Assembly (NCBI GenBank): GCA_004009845.1
Contig: RMBW01000100.1
Location: forward strand, 1 to 64,000
Source: Davidsoniella eucalypti
Taxonomy: Eukaryota; Ascomycota; Sordariomycetes; Microascales; Ceratocystidaceae
Length of the DNA stretch: 64,000 nt
Direction: 5' to 3'
In this document: positions 1-10,517 of the stretch, piece by piece
Layout: each line of letters starts with the position of its first letter
Position numbering within the stretch: position 1 is the stretch's first letter
Notes under the pieces: generated by a model
Seen by the model: only the letters and a program-made list of their open reading frames with translations
What the model was told of the DNA's origin: nothing
The model's database searches: none
Made by a program: the position numbers and the translations under genes

Positions 1-2
1 CA

Positions 3-1175
3 GATTCTACAGCTACACATCCCGCCCAGGTGTGGTATGGAGTAGGTGAGGGTAGCAAGCCAGCTGATAGAGAAGCAAGCATAGATTCTACGAAAGATCT
101 TCCTGCCGATTGGTCTCCCGGCTGGTCTCCCAAGCGCCTGGGTGATGCTATGAAAGGCATGTTGAGGGCGCTCAAAACCCCCGTGAGAAATGCTTGGAGT
201 CCTAGATATAGTCAGGCCGAACTAGCACGACAACGGGAAGAGCAGCGCCCCAGGACGTTCTTAGAGAATATAGCCTCTCTTTGGAAAGCCCAAAATGGCA
301 CACCACAGCCACAAACCCAATCACAATTGCCATCTCTAGTACAACCAGGTGGTGGCGACTTGAGAAACGATCCCGAGTCCCCTTGGATATTACAGAATCA
401 TGGCATAGGTGGCGATGAGGGCAGCTATAATGGATCTGATTGGGAAAATGGATATCGTATAGTAGAGTTTGATCCAGTTGGAGATGTTGAGATAGAACCA
501 GCGCCACCAACTCGAGCCCGGCATCGATCTTATCATGCACCAAAGCCTAACCAGAGCCAGCTGCCTGTTCACGCCCCAAAACATGACACCCGCCAAGGAC
601 GACTAGGTATGTCTAGATATACCTCAGGACATCAAGAGATCGAGGCTGTCCCAGCCACTTACATGGAAGAACTCTACAATATGCGAACCAAAGCCTGGGC
701 TCGGGCCCATGGCTCAAATCCCCGTCAATCTGTGATGTCAAATCACGCCAGTCCACCCGTATACATCTCCCCGTTCGACCCCTCAAATCGCCGCTGCAAC
801 ACACATCATTCACACCCTCGATCCGCCTCTATCAGTGCCGACAGTGGTGCCAGAGATACTGCTAACAGCAACTCTAACGAAGCTGACAGCAGCCACGCCG
901 AGCTTCTACGGGCTCTTGGTAAGGCTACGGTGTATATGCAAGCAGATCAACGTCAGGAAGCAGAAGATGCCATGGTAACTCTACAGACTTGGCTAAAACA
1001 GCGCGCGGTCCAAGATTTCTTACTGCGTGTAGGTGCTTGGGCGTCGGTTGTTGCTCTACTTAGATATGTAGGTATTTCACCTTCTACAATGCTAGATAGT
1101 GAAGACATGATGAACCAAGGTTTCTCCTACATGTTGAAGCCAAGCGTTAACATGTGGTCAGTCGGTATGCGGTAG
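3..1175 (+). CDS. 3' part of a hypothetical protein, unrecognised
   Basis: Reading frame open from the left edge to a TAG stop, about 390 codons. The 5' end is not in the window: the frame runs into base 3 without a stop and the first in-frame ATG is only at about base 150, so the gene is cut by the edge or a splice acceptor (a CAG precedes base 30) lies there. The protein is hydrophilic and low in complexity for about 280 residues (rich in Ser, Pro, Gln, Asn, Arg), then has a better ordered C-terminus of about 90 residues (bases 895-1172) with heptad-like helices containing ELLRALGKATVYMQ and a hydrophobic stretch VGAWASVVALLRYVG. I do not recognise a domain. Codon use looks coding over its length. 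No function is proposed; the call as a gene rests on ORF length and the ordered C-terminal segment. Confidence 0.6.
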   Translation, partial: DSTATHPAQVWYGVGEGSKPADREASIDSTKDLPADWSPGWSPKRLGDAMKGMLRALKTPVRNAWSPRYSQAELARQREEQRPRTFLENIASLWKAQNGTPQPQTQSQLPSLVQPGGGDLRNDPESPWILQNHGIGGDEGSYNGSDWENGYRIVEFDPVGDVEIEPAPPTRARHRSYHAPKPNQSQLPVHAPKHDTRQGRLGMSRYTSGHQEIEAVPATYMEELYNMRTKAWARAHGSNPRQSVMSNHASPPVYISPFDPSNRRCNTHHSHPRSASISADSGARDTANSNSNEADSSHAELLRALGKATVYMQADQRQEAEDAMVTLQTWLKQRAVQDFLLRVGAWASVVALLRYVGISPSTMLDSEDMMNQGFSYMLKPSVNMWSVGMR

Positions 1176-3121
1176 GGATGTTATTAGGGTGATCAGTGTC
1201 TTCTCTAAATAGTCTTAGATGGGAAACGGTTATTAAGGCAACATATCCTTAGTCAAGTTGATAGTCAGTTTTTGGTCGTGTTCGGTTATTGTTTGTGCGA
1301 ATGCGCTTAAGTTGTCTGTTTTAGATCGAATACGAGCAATAGGGTTTACGGTAGTCTTAGGGTTTCATATGTCTAGCAACTTTAGAGATACTGGTTCATC
1401 TCTTTGATGAGTTGTCTTTGTCTACGGAATTTAGAGGTAAATTAGTTAATATTTCTCATACAAATTTGGATATCTGCTGGATCATGATAATAGCCAAAAT
1501 GTATAACATCCATCTTAAAGAAATTGAGTTGGTAGTTGTTTCTATCAAAAGCAAGTCTAGCCGCCATAGTAAATTAGCATGTTTTTGATTTGAGCTTCAC
1601 CGATAATTTCAAGAAGTATCCGGAACTTGTAGCATATATTGCTGTAGTTTCATCTCTTTTTAAGCTATGATACAGCGTGAAGAATTTCAGCAGAAATCCC
1701 AAATAGGTACTTTGCGACTAAAAGAGCTAAAGAAAAAATCAAAATCTTATCGTGAGAGAGGGGCTCGGAAAAGATCGCCTCGGAAGTAAATTTTCGGATG
1801 GGACTCGAAATGAGCGAAGCGCTTCTCCTTTTCTCTTATCCCACTGTACTTTTTAGCTCTATATTTTTCTTTTGGTTTTTTTTTAAAAAAATATTTTTTT
1901 CTAGGTGCTAATTAGCGTTTCTTATGATATTCTTAAGATGCAATAGGATATTGTCATTTTTGCTTGCAAGCGACTAATGTGTGAATCAGTAGACTCCTGT
2001 CATGTATTTTTACCGTTAGAGTAATCCAATAGCTTTTGCTTCTATAACACATAAATATACTAGAATCTCTTCATCTCGCTGTAAGCGTTGCATCGCCGAG
2101 CGGCCGTGCGCAACAGAAATCGTAGCTTGTTCAGTCTCTATACTATAATAAAACGTCTGCCGTCTGTTCTTGCATCGTTGCTACTATGATACAAGTATAG
2201 TTATTGACTTGTTCCTGTACTCCGCGTTTCTAGAGCTCGGAGGCGAGCTGTCTGGTTCTCTGCCAAGACCATTGGTACAAAAAGCCAAATACTACGTCAA
2301 AGTATAAGCAATGATGTTGACCCTGTAGTTTATAGTTGCAAGAAAGGAATTAGAAGGAAAAGGAGGGGCTGTTCTTGAACAGGAATCATAAGTGACTCGG
2401 GCTGTAGAGAAAACTCACTGATCCAAACTTTTCAGTGGGTAGTTCTACATATATAGTGGAGGAAACACTCTGAAGAGAAAGAGAGAGAGCTCTTGCTTGC
2501 CAAGCTTTGCTGTGTGCCTTCCCGTAGTTCCTTCATCGAAAAGCACGGATGTCCTTATGATGCATGATGTTACTGCTGTAATTATAGCTTCGGAGAAACA
2601 TTATAGAAGCGTCATCATTGAGAAGAGGAAAAGTTTTATAATACGATCATGTCTTCTTTTTTTTTGGCACCACTACAAGGTACTACAGGGAAAAAGGGCT
2701 CAACATCAGTATATACTTGGTGGACATGTTGGACACGTCACAGGAAAAAAATTGTACAAGTTCAAGTAGCTAACTTCGTGGGAGAATGGATAGATAGGTG
2801 GGGCATGGCTCAGATAGATACAAGAACGATATCAACAGAAAGAGCTGGTAGTGATAGATAGACAAAGGGGAATCAAAGAGGAGATGTTAGTAGTGACAGA
2901 GAGAAATAGCGAGAAATAGATTTGTTGTTAATGTTGTATTTGGGAGTGCGAGTTGCTGTTGTGATACAGGTGAAGAGAAAGAAAAGAAACAAAAACACCG
3001 TCTAAGATTCCAGGTATATCTCTCCATCGATTCGACGCATATGATTCGAGAATACTAGCAGTTTGTTATTGAACTCTAGTATGTAATGGGTAGGTACGTT
3101 TTGGTGAACAAGGGAATATGC
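1176..3121. other. intergenic, AT-rich, no gene seen
   Basis: The 1.9 kb between the first gene and the stop of LSC2. It has T- and A-runs around 1865-1905 and a small perfect-looking hairpin at 2413-2440. Short ORFs inside (for example 2497-2769) show no family resemblance. The two neighbours converge here, so it should hold both 3' UTRs. Confidence 0.6.
2413..2440. repeat. inverted repeat, 9-bp stem and 10-base loop
   Basis: Bases 2413-2421 (ACTCACTGA) can pair with 2432-2440 (TCAGTGGGT) with one G-T pair, leaving a 10-base loop. It lies between converging genes, so it could fold in an mRNA 3' end; this is inference only. Confidence 0.35.
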
Positions 3122-5153
3122 TTAGATGTCCAGGGTGAACTCGACACCGACGTCGATCTCGCGCGCTTAGAATTTCCAAAGTTAGTATCCACAGTTTGAC
3201 TAGTAAGAAAAAACAAACTCTCATATTGAAGTGGGGAAGTTGAAGGGGTAGGTAAAGAAGGGGAAAAACAGAGATATAGGAGGGCAGCGAAAGAGAGAGT
3301 TTAACAGAGCTTATGGTAGTGTACTTACCCATCTTGACGACCTTGGACAGCTGAACGGCCTTCTCGGCAGCGTTCTGGAGGTCATCGATGGAGAAGATCT
3401 TAAGACCGGCATCGTTGATCAGCTTGCGGGCAGCCTCCATGTTGGTACCGTTGAGACGGGCAATGATGGGGATCTTCAGGTCCAACTCCTGGACGGTTTG
3501 GATCAAACCAGTGGCAATGGCGTCGCAGCGGACGATACCACCGAAGATGTTGACGAAGATGGCAGTGACCTTGGGGTCGGAGGTAATCAGCTCGAAAGCC
3601 TCCTTGATGGCAGCGGGGGTGGCACCACCACCGACATCCAGGAAGTTAGCGGGAGAACCGCCGTTCAGCTTGATGATGTCCATGGTAGCCATGGCAAGAC
3701 CGGCACCGTTGACCAGGCAGCCGATATCACCGTCCAGCTTGATGAAGTTCAGGTTGGAAGCGGCGGCGCGGACCTCGTCAGCATCCTCCTGGGTGGTGTC
3801 GCGCCACTGGAAGACCTCCTTCTGGCGGAAATCAGCGTTGTCATCGAAGCCGAACTTGGCGTCCATGCACATGACCTCGTGGTCAGAGGTCTCAGACAGA
3901 GGGTTGATCTCGATCTGAGTAGAGTCCTTCTCGATGAAGATCTTGTAAAGCTTCTGGATGGTGTCCTTGGCCTGCTCAATGCACTGGGGAGAGAAGCCCA
4001 GCTTGGTGGCGATCTCGCGAGCGACCTTATCGGTGACACCGACGTTGATGTCGATGAAGTTGGTGTTGATGGCCTCGGGAGACTCCTTGGCGACAGTCTC
4101 GATATCCATACCACCCTGCGACGAAGAAACGATGACAGGCTTCTGGGTGGCACGGTCCATAAGGATGGCCAGGTAGAACTCACGGCGGGCGTACTTGCGC
4201 TCGCAGATGTAGACGGAGCTGCACAGACGGCCCTGGGCGCCGGTCTGCTTGGTGACCAGCTTGTGGCCGATCATCTGGCTAGCGAACATCTCGGCCTCGG
4301 TGGGCGAGTAGACGATGCGAACACCGCCCTTCAGGCCGTTGTCGAAGGTTCCCTTACCACGGCCACCGGCCAGGACCTGGGCCTTGATGACTAGGTCGCC
4401 GGAGCCGATCTTCTGGGCGATAGCCTTGGCCTCAGCGGCGGTCTTGGCGTTGGAGCCCTTGGGGACCTGGATGCCATACTATTTCCGGGGAAAAAGAAGA
4501 ATCATGTTAGTTATCGACTATTTGCTTCGTCTCGGGCCAATGGCATTTGATTTCCGAGAAACGACCGGCCGACGGCACAACCGCGGAAACAGAGAACCAA
4601 GGACAAGAATATGCCATGCATGTATGTTGACGTATGAGAGAAGATTGGATATGTTGCTCCCGAGCTAGTTAGGGAAGGGAGAGGGGGGGGGGTGTGCTTC
4701 TTGTTGGGAGTGGGTGGGTTGAGAAAGCAATTTTTCTTGTTGGTTCTTGTTTCGGCGGTTGGACGGCGGGAGGGACACATTAGGCGGCATACCTGGCGGA
4801 GAAGGTCGGCAGAGAGGTACTCGTGGATAGACAGAGCACGGCGCTGCTGGGCAGCACCGGGCAGTCTGATGGCCGAGCGAGCAGCGAACTATAGAGTAAG
4901 CAAGCAGCAGGTTAGTGAGTGTGCTCCGATGCGGGCAATGGTAAAGCCGAGGATAGCGAGCCTGTTGGCAGAAGCTGAGCCAAACTTCGGCTACGGTTGC
5001 TTCTCCCGGGCAAGCGGCGACAAAGACACAGGAGCAGCAAAAGCAGCAGAAGAAGCAGAAGCAATTGGTAAACAGAGCCAAGGCGACTATGAGGGGCATC
5101 TGCGGACGTACCTGCGAGATTCTGAGGGTGTTGGCGACACGGCTGCTGAACAT
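3122..5153 (-). CDS. LSC2: succinate-CoA ligase beta subunit, mitochondrial
   Basis: TCA-cycle enzyme converting succinyl-CoA, ADP (or GDP) and phosphate to succinate, CoA and NTP as an alpha-beta dimer in the matrix. Exons on the minus strand: 5153-5112, 4888-4793, 4478-3329, 3165-3122, giving 443 aa, close to the yeast (about 427) and animal proteins. Exon 1 plus the start of exon 2 form a basic, hydroxylated mitochondrial presequence (MFSSRVANTLRISQ onward); the mature protein starts near SIHEYLSADLLR. Visible family motifs are the ATP-grasp loop AGGRGKGTF, CLVNGAGLAMATMD, GGGATPAAIKEAF and the phosphate-site NIFGGIVRCD. The last exon is only 44 bp and ends in VGVEFTLDI. ADP versus GDP preference cannot be told. 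Intron 2 (4792-4479) contains a run of ten G on the plus strand. Head-to-head with MOB1, 1.5 kb away. Confidence 0.95.
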
Positions 5154-6636
5154 CTTGAACAACGGCTGTATTATTAGAAAGAAAAAGGGCAACGGAAAAA
5201 AGAAGAAGATGCAATGAATGCGATTGCGCGAAGCGAGGAAGAGGAAAGGAAGGAAGAAAGAAAAGAAAAAAAGGTGTTGAAATTTGGGAGGAAGAAGAAG
5301 TGGATTGTGGAAACGATAAACGGAGGGAATAACGGGCAAGGAATACAGGACGATATTTGGGTATTTGGGTTATAGAAGGCACTCAAGTGAGGCTCTCACT
5401 AACACAACGGAACTACATGGAGAGACCATACAAACTACAGAATTGGCTATGGCCCTTTACCACTCCCAGGACCAACGGCTGGCGCTGCTAGCAAAAGCCG
5501 CGAAAATCGCAGACCACTACACAAACCAATTAACTGCTCTCCTTCCATCCTTCGGCTCTATGGCGTTTCGCGGCTTCCCTACTTTCCTCTGCCATTCGGG
5601 TCTTCTATCCTGCAGGGTTCAGATGGGCCTAGGACGCGCTGTAGCTCCACTGGATAGTTCCACTGGACCCAGCCTGTCCTGTCTGTCCTGGCTGTCCTGT
5701 TCTCGGTGGGATTTATCCTCGCCGTGGCATCCTCGGGGCCTTGGCCGTTGCTGTTGCTGGCCTTGGTTCGTCGGCTACTGCTAAGCGTTCCAGGCGTCTT
5801 GGGCGGGTTTTCCCGACCCTGAACCGCCCACTGAAGAATGGATAACGAAGAACGAACAACCCGAACTTGAGCCTCAGTTTCGCTCTGTTATGGCCTGACT
5901 AAGGTCAACCACCCCACCCCACTTCACTTCATAGCGTAATTGGAGTCCAGCTGCCCCACACTGCTTTGGGCAGCCAGCTGCAAACAGCTGCAGCATCTTT
6001 CGTCTTTGTGAGAGCCGTGCTAATTCTCCGTGCTAGCACTATCTGACACGGCCTCTGCATCCCCTCTGCTGAGCCTTGGCTGCCCCTCAGCAACAACAGT
6101 ACCAATTCGGCAACAAGTAAACATTGTTTGCTCTTACCTATCTAGCCTCCCTATAAATTTTGGTACAGAGCTATAGTTGTACACAGTTTGCTGCATCATA
6201 GTAGCAGCTTCTTTGTCCTCTCCGCCTTGCGTCACCGCTGTATATTATTCACGACCGTATTTCTCAGCCTTGTGTATAGCTAGTATCATCGTTTGCTGTA
6301 GTGCTAATCGACTACCGACCACGCGATTCATATTATCTCCAAGGCTTGGCTTCGGTCGCCTTTTACCTGTTTATCCTTCTCCTTCTGTTATCCATACTGC
6401 TGTAAATACTTCTATTAGGTATGCCGATGCCCATAGCTCTCTATATCCTCACGTAATCTATTTTCTTGCTTTAGCATGTACATGATTTCGGTAGTCTGCC
6501 TCGCGTTTAGACTTGAAACTTGAGAGCTTGATTCAAGGAAACTAACAGGGAATGTCGCTGTCCCAGCCCTTTTACATATACAATTACAACATATGAGCTA
6601 GTTCGCCGACCTGTTGTCTTGTTCACGATATATACC
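5154..6636. other. divergent intergenic region between LSC2 and MOB1
   Basis: Should hold the promoters of both genes. Just upstream of LSC2 the plus strand is purine-rich (5160-5300, so the LSC2 leader is pyrimidine-rich). A short CTGTCCTG-type direct repeat sits near 5668-5700, three CAGCTG hexamers at 5948-5990, and a TATAAA near 6152. ORFs here look non-coding. Confidence 0.6.
5948..5990. promoter_or_regulatory. three CAGCTG E-box-type hexamers
   Basis: CAGCTG occurs at 5948-5953, 5975-5980 and 5985-5990, within 43 bp and roughly midway between the starts of LSC2 and MOB1. The first two also sit in a partial inverted repeat (CTGCCC / GGGCAG). CANNTG is the core bound by bHLH factors; that any acts here is inference. 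Confidence 0.35.
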
Positions 6637-7619
6637 ATGGCTTCCTTCCTCACTACCGTGTGAGTATTCCCGCTTCATCTCACCCACCAATACTAGAACT
6701 ATCTTTAAGATCACCAGTCTTTCCTACTCACGTTTTGTACCCCTTTGTGACTTTCATTGATGCCGAGCACCGTCCCGAACACCTTGAAGTACCCGTGATA
6801 GCTGACTGTCAGGCCATCTTTTCTACATGTAGCAATCAGCGCACTCGCCAGCAGTTCAGAACCCGCTCCGGAAAGGGTGGGAGCTCCAGTAGCCAGCTTC
6901 GCCAGTACGCTGAAGCTACTCTAGGTGGTGGCAGCTTACGCAAGATCGTCAAGCTGCCCGAAGGCGAGGATGAAAATGAGTGGCTCGCGGTAAACAGTAA
7001 GTCTAGCATGTATCTCACATGCGCCTCATAGGCGTATGTATCAAGTACTGTAAGTCCTAAAGCTAACCCATATTTTTCATATAGTGGTCGATTTCTACAA
7101 CCAAATCAATCTTCTTTACGGTGCCATCACTGAATTCTGCTCTCCCCAGTCTTGCCCCGAGATGAAGGCGACCGACGAATTTGAGTATTTGTGGCAGGAT
7201 AATGAAAACTACAAACGCCCAACCAAGATGTCGGCGCCAGCATACATTGAGCAAATGATGGGCTGGGTTCAGAGCAACATTGATAACGAACAGGTTCTCC
7301 CCAGTCGCATTGGTATGTCCTCAGTATCAAGTCTCCCTTATATGCAGTTCCTTCCAACTAACAAATGACGTCTTCAGGTGTTCCTTTTCCCAAGTCGTTC
7401 CCATCCCTTGTACGCCAAATCTTCAAGCGCATGTACCGTGTATATGCGCATATCTACTGTCACCACTACCCCGTCATTCGCGAACTCGGCCTTGAGCCCC
7501 ATCTCAACACTAGCTTCAAACAGTACGTTCTCTTCATCGATGAACACCGCCTCGCTAGTGGGCGTGACTACTGGGGGCCACTTGGTGACCTTGTTGAAAG
7601 CATGCTGCGTAGTGATTAG
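6637..7619 (+). CDS. MOB1: Mob1 kinase activator (mitotic exit / Hippo-type pathway)
   Basis: Binds and activates NDR/LATS kinases (Dbf2, Sid2) for mitotic exit and septation. Exons 6637-6659, 6833-6996, 7085-7312, 7378-7619 give 218 aa, the normal size for the family. The first exon encodes MASFLTT plus a split codon and uses a GTGAGT donor. Conserved Mob blocks are clear: YAEATLGGGSLRKIVKLPEGEDENEW, NQINLLYGAITEFC, YIEQMMGWVQ, IGVPFPKSF, RVYAHIYCHHY and HLNTSFKQYVLF. The zinc-site residues of the family are present (two Cys in the TEFCSPQSCPEM segment and His in the HIYCHHY segment). ATP5 follows on the same strand after 668 bp. Confidence 0.95.
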
Positions 7620-8287
7620 GCTTTGATTTGACTATCCGGTCGACCCAAGGGATGTTGTGGCAATAGCGATGGTACTTGTGTGCATGTCCATGGCGCGACG
7701 CTTCCCTTTATTTTTGCTGGCTGACTATCACGAAAGATGGGCATAGAATAGATAATTTTGGTTGGGATGCACTGGCGTTTACGGGTTCGGAGGTCTTTCT
7801 CGGCTTGTTGGGATGTTTCGGGATCATTTATTTTTGTACCCTCCTGGGTCTCCTTTTTCCTTTTCTGCAGCACTAATGAATAAATGTAACAGTCATTTTT
7901 GCACCAATTGTACGACGTAACAAAACCTAGCCGACGTTTCTATCATGAAGTGATATCATGAATTGAAATAATTATCCTAAGATTTAAAAAAAAAAAACCC
8001 CCCACTAGGCCACTTGTGGACATGCTCACCAAGTGAATGGAGACTCACCGAGCTCACCGGATTATGTCAGCCACAGCCTTGCTCCGATAATTGCGGTGCA
8101 ACAGCGCTTGATGCCTGAGCAGCAAGGTATCCACTCAAATTTCCGAAGAGTTCCTAAAGTGATTCCAACCTTAAGGATCTCTTCACCACATTGCTTTGGG
8201 AGAACCTCTTTACGACGAGACGACGCCCACCAACCCGCCGACCTTTCTCTCTCTCTTCGTGCTTCTTTCTTCCCTATCCACTTTACC
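7620..8287. other. intergenic MOB1-ATP5
   Basis: Holds the MOB1 3' end and the ATP5 promoter. An A12 run joined to C6 lies at 7986-8003. The ATP5 leader just before 8288 is pyrimidine-rich. No other gene seen. Confidence 0.55.
7986..8003 (+). repeat. A12C6 homopolymer junction
   Basis: Twelve A followed directly by six C, about 285 bp upstream of the ATP5 start. One of several A-run/C-run junctions in noncoding DNA of this window. Confidence 0.6.
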
Positions 8288-9822
8288 ATGTTCTCGAGAC
8301 AGGTTCTGCGTGCTGCCCGCGTGGCTGCTCCTTCCCGGGCTCAGGCCCGTGGTTACGCTGTCGCCGCCATCGATTCGAGGCCTCCCGTTGCCGTCTTCGG
8401 TCTGGACGGCACCTACGCCTCTGCCCTGGTACGGCCATTTCTCCAACTACTGTTTTGCGAGTTCCGATCGACGAATGGCGATTTTCCGGTGCCAATTGGC
8501 ATGATATCGAGCTTTTGGAGAGGCCAATTAGTGCTGCTTTGAGCTATATACACAGCAACACATATACTATGCTGGCTAAAAGCCTGCCAATCTCACAAGG
8601 GTATCAATTGGGATTTTTGCATCAATCAGGCTTACCTAACAATCATGTCTTGATATCTCGAAGTCACGAGCAAAAAACGACAGCTACAAAATTATAATAA
8701 TGACTACATTCACGAATGGCAAATCACGACGATCGATCTTATCTATTTTTTTTAAACCAAGAAAGACAAACTGTCGGCCTAATTGAGAAAACAATCAGAT
8801 GCACCATGCGACTAAGCCGATAGCCCGATGCCAAATAGCCGAGATGTTACCGACAAATAAACCGTCAACCGTCAACCGTTAGCCGCATAGTGTGTTGTGG
8901 TGTGTGGTGGTGTCTATCACCAAACGTTAGCCAAAGTTAAAACCAAAGCCAACTTAAATTCTCTCTTGCCGGAGGATCGGAGCCTAGTCTTCATGGAGTG
9001 ACACTACATTGTGACACTTAGATATAGCTAAGCTGGACTGTTATCCTAACTAGTATACATGTCACATCTAGCCTGTCTATCCATGATGAACCTGTGCTTC
9101 ACGCCCTATGGAGGTCACCATCGCCGTCGATAACTCGGACTACTAACGCGAACCAACCGTCTGGCTTCCCAGCGCATAAGCTAACCAATTATCATTCCCA
9201 TGTAGTACACTGCCGCTGTCAAGACTTCGTCTCTAGATGCCACCGCCAAGGCCGTTGCCTCTCTAGACTCTCTGTTCGCCAAGGACAGCAAGCTGGCCAC
9301 CATTCTGTCTGCCCCTACCCTGAGCACTGAGGACAAGTCTTCCATCATCACTGAGCTGCTCAAGGCTGCTGGCACCTCGGATATCACCACCAAGAACTTC
9401 CTGCACGCTCTGGCTGAGAACAACCGCCTGAACCTTCTTGCCGGTGCTGTTTCCAAGTTCGCCATCTTGATGGCTGCTGCCCGTGGCGAGATTGAGATGG
9501 TTGTCACGTCTGCCCAACCCCTGGACAACAAGCTTCTGGGTCGCTTAGAGTCTGCTGTGGCCAAGTCGGCCTATGTCGGCAAGGGCAAGTCCCTAAAGGT
9601 CAAGAACGAGGTATGTATATCATTTCTAACAGCTTACTCTAGTGTGCATTCAGCCCATGATTTATCCGGTATGCAAGGTTACAGAGATATAACTAACCAA
9701 TAATATAGGTCAACCCCGACATCCTGGGTGGACTGGTCGTCGAGATTGGTGACAAGACCATTGACCTGAGTGTCTCAGCCAAGGTGGCCAAGATGAACAA
9801 GCTCCTGACCGAGTCCCTGTAA
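8288..9822 (+). CDS. ATP5: ATP synthase subunit 5 (OSCP), mitochondrial
   Basis: Oligomycin-sensitivity-conferring protein, the peripheral stalk subunit that ties F1 to Fo in the mitochondrial ATP synthase. Exons 8288-8428, 9206-9610, 9709-9822 give 219 aa, as expected for the family (about 210). The N-terminus (MFSRQVLRAARVAAPSRAQ, then ARGYA) is a typical presequence, and mature sequence begins near AAIDSRPPVAVFGLDGTYASAL. The C-terminus has the family hallmark NPDILGGLVVEIGDKTIDLSVSAKV followed by the final helix. The first intron is 777 bp, much longer than the others in this region, and carries a triple ACCGTCA-type repeat. It converges with the glycosidase gene. Confidence 0.95.
8861..8880 (+). 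repeat. ACCGTCA tandem repeat in ATP5 intron 1
   Basis: ACCGTCA at 8861 and 8868, followed by ACCGTT at 8875; GT-rich sequence follows. Inside the 777-bp intron. Confidence 0.5.
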
Positions 9823-10517
9823 TTCTACTACTTTGTACCAGCATTGAAGAAAGCAAAATCCTTCTGTACTCAAACTAACAATTATAACAACACACGCCCG
9901 TTTTTTTCTTCTTCTACCATTTCTATCTATAACGTGCCACTCAACATCTTTGACATAGTCATCAGGCACAGTAGTACTATCACTTAACATTTTCTTCCTA
10001 CTCTTTTCTATGTCTTTATCGTGTTGCAGAACGACAATGAATGTTTACAAAGCGTACCGCTAATAGCAATAGTCTTGAGATTTCTATGTCTCGATGTAGA
10101 AATATTGATACAGTACCACATCAAACTGATGAGAAAGTGACATAGAGTAGGAGGTTCTGTATGATAAAGTGCAATTTTTCTCTGAACTAGAACTAAAATA
10201 TAGACGTATAAACAAGTAATAAGGAACAATTGATAAAAGAAGAAATGTAAATAAAAAACCGAGAAATAGCCATTACATGGCATTTACAAATAACAATCAA
10301 CATATAAATGATTCCGACACACCACCTTTTGCGCTTCTTCAACTATAAACAGAAGTATAGATATCCCCAGTGATATCTCTCACTCTCGCTCACTCTGACC
10401 TCGTGCCTTCTTTCTGAACAGCTTCTTGTTGTCGTCATATGATGTCATAACTCATAATATCTAATGGCAATATATAGCCCTAGATGTCTGCTACAAACTA
10501 TGAAGCGTGTATCCTCT
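9823..10517. other. convergent intergenic ATP5 / glycosidase
   Basis: Shared 3' flank of two converging genes; AT-rich, with T-runs soon after the ATP5 stop. No gene seen. Confidence 0.55.

Noticed and set aside
3498..4394. 298-codon plus-strand ORF opposite LSC2
   Set aside because: It lies fully antisense to conserved LSC2 sequence, has an odd Asp/Gly/Val composition, and results from codon bias of the real gene.
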